A stretch of DNA of 64,000 nucleotides from Methylobacterium sp. J-078 (GTDB lineage: Bacteria; Pseudomonadota; Alphaproteobacteria; Rhizobiales; Beijerinckiaceae), in NCBI RefSeq assembly GCF_022829285.1, contig NZ_JAKSYI010000145.1, forward strand, positions 39,090 through 103,089, read 5' to 3'. Under the pieces are notes generated by a model, which was given only the letters and a program-made list of their open reading frames with translations, was not told where the DNA came from and made no database searches. How positions within the stretch are numbered: the stretch's first letter is position 1; every line of letters begins with the position of its first letter. A program made the position numbers and the translations under genes. Positions 61,708 through 64,000 of the stretch are shown one piece after another.

Positions 61708-61868
61708 TCGGCATACCCCGCCAATTTCGCAGCCCTCGTCGTCATATTTGGTTGCCGCCGGGAACGCCAAAGAGCCTAAACTAGAAATCGCACATCGCCT
61801 ATTTGAGAATACGTGCCGGATGAACGAGGCCGGCAACCTCGCCAGTGACCTGAACGACGGAAATCCTC

Positions 61869-62441
61869 ATGGCCAAGCCACCACCGACTTCCGATATCCC
61901 ACCGTCCCTGGGGGGCAAACGCGCGCTCGACCTCGTCGTCGCGCAGGCCAAGGCCGACCCGAGCGCCGTGCGCACCCTCCGCTGCCGCACGGTGGCGCAG
62001 GGTCGGCTGAGCCAGCTCAACTACATCCGGGACCTGCCGCCGCAGCCGGTGATGGAGGACGAGCCCGAGGGCATCCTCGGCGAGGCGGCGGCGCCCAACG
62101 CCTCCGAGGCCCTGCTCGCCGCCCTGGGTTCGTGCCTCTCCATAGGCATCCACGCCAATGCCCTGGCCCGGGGCATCCCGATCCGCTCTCTGGAGCTCAG
62201 CGTCGAGGCCGACATCAACATGACCTCGGTCTGGGGCGCCGGCGACCTCCATCCCAAGACCATCGGGTTCGAGAGCATCCGCGTCGCGGTGTCCATCGAC
62301 GCCGATGCGTCCCGGAAGGTGCTGGCGGCGATGATCAAGCACACGGTCCTGTGGTCGCCGGTGGCGAACACCCTTCACAACCCGGTCCATCTGGACGTGG
62401 CCCTGGCCCCTGTGATGCCTGCCGTCCCCGCTGCGGCCTGA
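61869..62441 (+). CDS. OsmC family protein with one of the two redox Cys
   Basis: A 190-residue OsmC-fold protein. The family's peroxidatic Cys is in ALLAALGSCLSIGIHANALA, but the usual second Cys in (C)PVxNTL reads LWSPVANTL here, so Ser takes its place. It may therefore use an outside thiol or have another role (such as hydrolase-like OsmC-related). The middle has IRSLELSVEADINMTSVWGA. No signal peptide. Divergent from the LysR regulator, its likely controller. Start ATG at 61869. Confidence 0.88.
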   Translation: MAKPPPTSDIPPSLGGKRALDLVVAQAKADPSAVRTLRCRTVAQGRLSQLNYIRDLPPQPVMEDEPEGILGEAAAPNASEALLAALGSCLSIGIHANALARGIPIRSLELSVEADINMTSVWGAGDLHPKTIGFESIRVAVSIDADASRKVLAAMIKHTVLWSPVANTLHNPVHLDVALAPVMPAVPAAA

Positions 62442-62566
62442 ACGGGAGGCAAGACTTGCGCAATTTCGCGTCCCCGGTCCTCGATTCTGAAACCGTACTC
62501 TAGTTCGTCCGTCGCGTTGACCCTGTAGATGAAGCCTGAACTGCAACCGCTCGGGATAGGGTCCGG

Positions 62567-62797
62567 ATGTTCGAAGCCGATGCCTTTTCCGTACTGGCCA
62601 GAGCGGTCGTCGACGTCGGCGACCGACCGGCGGATGGCCAAGCCTGGGACGACGCCACGGTCGGCCTGGCGGCGGGCGTCCTGCAACGCGCCTTTCGGCT
62701 CGACATGGACGCCCGCGACGCCTTCCTCGAAGTCGCTCGCAGGGAGGAACGGCTCCTGGCGACCGAACGCTGGCGGGGTCGCCGCGACAACGCGTGA
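62567..62797 (+). CDS. Small protein, unknown
   Basis: A 76-residue acidic/basic helical protein: MFEADAFSVLARAVVDVGDR, PADGQAWDDATVGLAAGVLQ and RAFRLDMDARDAFLEVARRE. GGG lies before the ATG at 62567 (ATAGGGTCCGG). Third-base GC bias supports coding. No domain recognised. It lies between the OsmC and Crp/Fnr genes in the same direction. Confidence 0.58.
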   Translation: MFEADAFSVLARAVVDVGDRPADGQAWDDATVGLAAGVLQRAFRLDMDARDAFLEVARREERLLATERWRGRRDNA

Positions 62798-62861
62798 TGC
62801 CATGAGGCGGTGATCGACGGGCCCACCGTAAGAGGCCGTCCCCAAGCGGAAGGACAGATCC

Positions 62862-63605
62862 ATGTCGATCCATTCCCTACCCATCGTTTCGACGGCCAGG
62901 CCGCCCGTACCGGTCATGCCGTCCCGCGTGGGGGACGGTTTCAACCGGGTCCGTCTCGTCAGCCTGTCGACCGCCCTGCCGTTGGCGGAGCGCGACGCGC
63001 TGGAGCCGTTGAGCCGCCGCGTGTCGCTCGACCAGAAGGAGACGCTGTTCAGCCAGGACGAGCCCGCCTGCTCGGTCTTCATCGTCACGTCCGGCGCGTT
63101 GCGCCTCTACCGTATCCTGCCCGACGGACGCCGACAGGTCACCGGCTTCGCCTTCCCGGGGGATTTCCTGGGGCTGTCGATGCTCGACCGTTTCGCGGTC
63201 TCGGCGGACGCCCTCGGGGCGGTGACTGCCTGCCGGTTCGAGCGGCTGGCCTTCCGGAACCTGGTGTTCGGACAGCCGGGCCTGATGATGCACCTGCACG
63301 AGATCACCGGACAGGAACTGTCGCGGGCCAAGGACATGATGATGCTGCTCGGGCGGCGCACCGCGGACGAGAGGATCGCCTCCTTCCTGACCGGGTTGCA
63401 GGACCGCTACGTCCGGATCGGCCGGTCCTCGGTCACCCTCGAACTTCCGATGGGTCGCCTCGACATCGCCGACCACCTCGGCCTGACCATCGAGACGGTG
63501 AGCCGGACCCTGTCGCGCCTCGACCGGGATGGCTGCATCCTGATCGTGCCGGGTGGGGTCCGCCTCATCGACCAGGGCCGCCTCGACCGGATGTCGGCCC
63601 ACTGA
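62862..63605 (+). CDS. Crp/Fnr regulator, FixK-like
   Basis: A 247-residue regulator. Sensor barrel about 30-145 (LSRRVSLDQKETLFSQDEPA, PDGRRQVTGFAFPGDFLGLS), dimer helix about 150-175, and HTH with GRLDIADHLGLTIETVSRTL followed by SRLDRDGCILIV. The recognition helix ETVSRTL fits the FNR/FixK class that reads TTGAT half-sites. The N-terminal Cys cluster of oxygen-sensing Fnr is missing, so it is FixK-like and probably controlled by another sensor. Two matching boxes (52714 and 58787) are in the same island. Start ATG at 62862. Confidence 0.92.
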   Translation: MSIHSLPIVSTARPPVPVMPSRVGDGFNRVRLVSLSTALPLAERDALEPLSRRVSLDQKETLFSQDEPACSVFIVTSGALRLYRILPDGRRQVTGFAFPGDFLGLSMLDRFAVSADALGAVTACRFERLAFRNLVFGQPGLMMHLHEITGQELSRAKDMMMLLGRRTADERIASFLTGLQDRYVRIGRSSVTLELPMGRLDIADHLGLTIETVSRTLSRLDRDGCILIVPGGVRLIDQGRLDRMSAH

Positions 63606-63846
63606 GGTTCGGGGCCGCCGGGTACCGGTACACCTCCCGGCCCCGGTCCATGACGGCGACCGCCGAAGGGATGACAGTCCCGGTCGCCCGGGCGGTCGCC
63701 CGGGCGGTCGCCCTTGCCGCGCCGAACCAGGCCCGCGCTTCGTACCGTGCAGGCCGCAGGTCGGAGGAATCGAGGAAGTAGGCGGGCTCACCGGCCCGCG
63801 GCTCAGGGTCCGTCCCGCCATACAGAAGTTCCGTCGAGAACGTCAT
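63565..63846 (-). CDS. Small protein overlapping the Crp/Fnr 3' end
   Basis: A 93-residue protein, MTFSTELLYGGTDPEPRAGE, PAYFLDSSDLRPARYEARAW, with the tandem ATARATARAT made by a 12-base repeat at 63681-63713. It ends RGREVYRYPAAPNLSGPTSG. AAGGGAT lies before the ATG at 63846. The last 41 bases overlap the convergent Crp/Fnr gene, so the true end may be affected. Unknown product. Confidence 0.5.
   Translation of the reverse strand: MTFSTELLYGGTDPEPRAGEPAYFLDSSDLRPARYEARAWFGAARATARATARATGTVIPSAVAVMDRGREVYRYPAAPNLSGPTSGRGGPGR
63681..63713. repeat. 12-base tandem repeat, 2.75 copies
   Basis: CGGTCGCCCGGG is repeated in tandem. On the minus strand it codes for ARAT units in the protein at 63565-63846. 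It is a slippage-prone tract. Confidence 0.65.
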
Positions 63847-64000
63847 GTGAGATCCCTTTACCGTGACGGGGGGCGGACGGGCGGACGCTTGATGTCCCGC
63901 CACCGGGACTTCCCACCGTTACCGGCAGGGCCCTTCATGCTCCCCGTCGCGGCCGGCTCCTGCGGCCTGATCTCGCTCGGCACGACATCCCGGGATAGCG

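Overview
The window is GC-rich, about 70% by eye, and reads as the chromosome of an alphaproteobacterium, most likely a Methylobacterium/Methylorubrum-type Hyphomicrobiales member. The evidence is a Ros/MucR zinc-finger regulator, two HWE/HisKA_2-type sensor kinases, a DUF6456 protein, a gene-transfer-agent (GTA)-like head cluster and FixK-type Crp/Fnr boxes. The genus is inferred; no rRNA gene is present and no convincing tRNA was found.

Region 1 (1-25.8 kb) is mostly core chromosome: PhoH ATPase, UvrD helicase, a large AsmA-like protein, oligopeptidase B, MucR, SufE, a PAS sensor kinase, a 2-hydroxyacid dehydrogenase, an SH3 protein, a cupin, and a TonB-dependent siderophore receptor with its PepSY membrane partner. 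It also holds an AT-richer nucleotidyltransferase gene that looks acquired. A secreted RTX metalloprotease-like gene sits about 0.3 kb from a decayed HlyD secretion-adaptor gene.

Region 2 (26-34.7 kb) looks like an oxidant-response locus. It has a Crp/Fnr regulator, a pentapeptide-repeat protein, a periplasmic thioredoxin with a frameshifted CcdA, a tiny exported methionine-rich protein made of tandem MMxxx pentapeptides, a cytochrome b561-like subunit overlapping a sulfite-oxidase-fold molybdoenzyme gene, a DUF4394 protein, and an ECF sigma factor overlapping its anti-sigma gene. The set resembles the MrpX/YedY1/YedZ1 hypochlorite-scavenging system known from Azospira, with a different anti-sigma family.

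Region 3 (34.8-38.7 kb) is a small TetR-type regulon of two MDR-family oxidoreductases, a tautomerase and a DUF1330 protein, marked by five TGGAG-like palindromes.

Region 4 (39.1-45.0 kb) is a GTA-like head module: HTH/small-terminase-like protein, large terminase, portal, prohead protease and capsid. A VapBC-type toxin-antitoxin pair sits inside it on the other strand. The capsid gene is cut off near 44969, where a sequence with transposon-end-like repeats begins.

Region 5 (45-64 kb) follows that junction and looks like a genomic island. It has two KfrA-like DNA-binding proteins, with a pair of 53-nt hairpin repeats at 45.2 and 49.2 kb. A long minus-strand block follows: copper-type P-ATPase, a 47-residue membrane protein, cytochrome c, a lipoyl-like protein, two alcohol dehydrogenases, a LOV histidine kinase and several small proteins. 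The rightward genes include a universal stress protein, a frameshifted TerB-like gene, OsmC and a FixK-like Crp/Fnr regulator. Two FNR/FixK-like boxes about 70 nt upstream of start codons suggest this regulator controls the island in response to oxygen or redox state.
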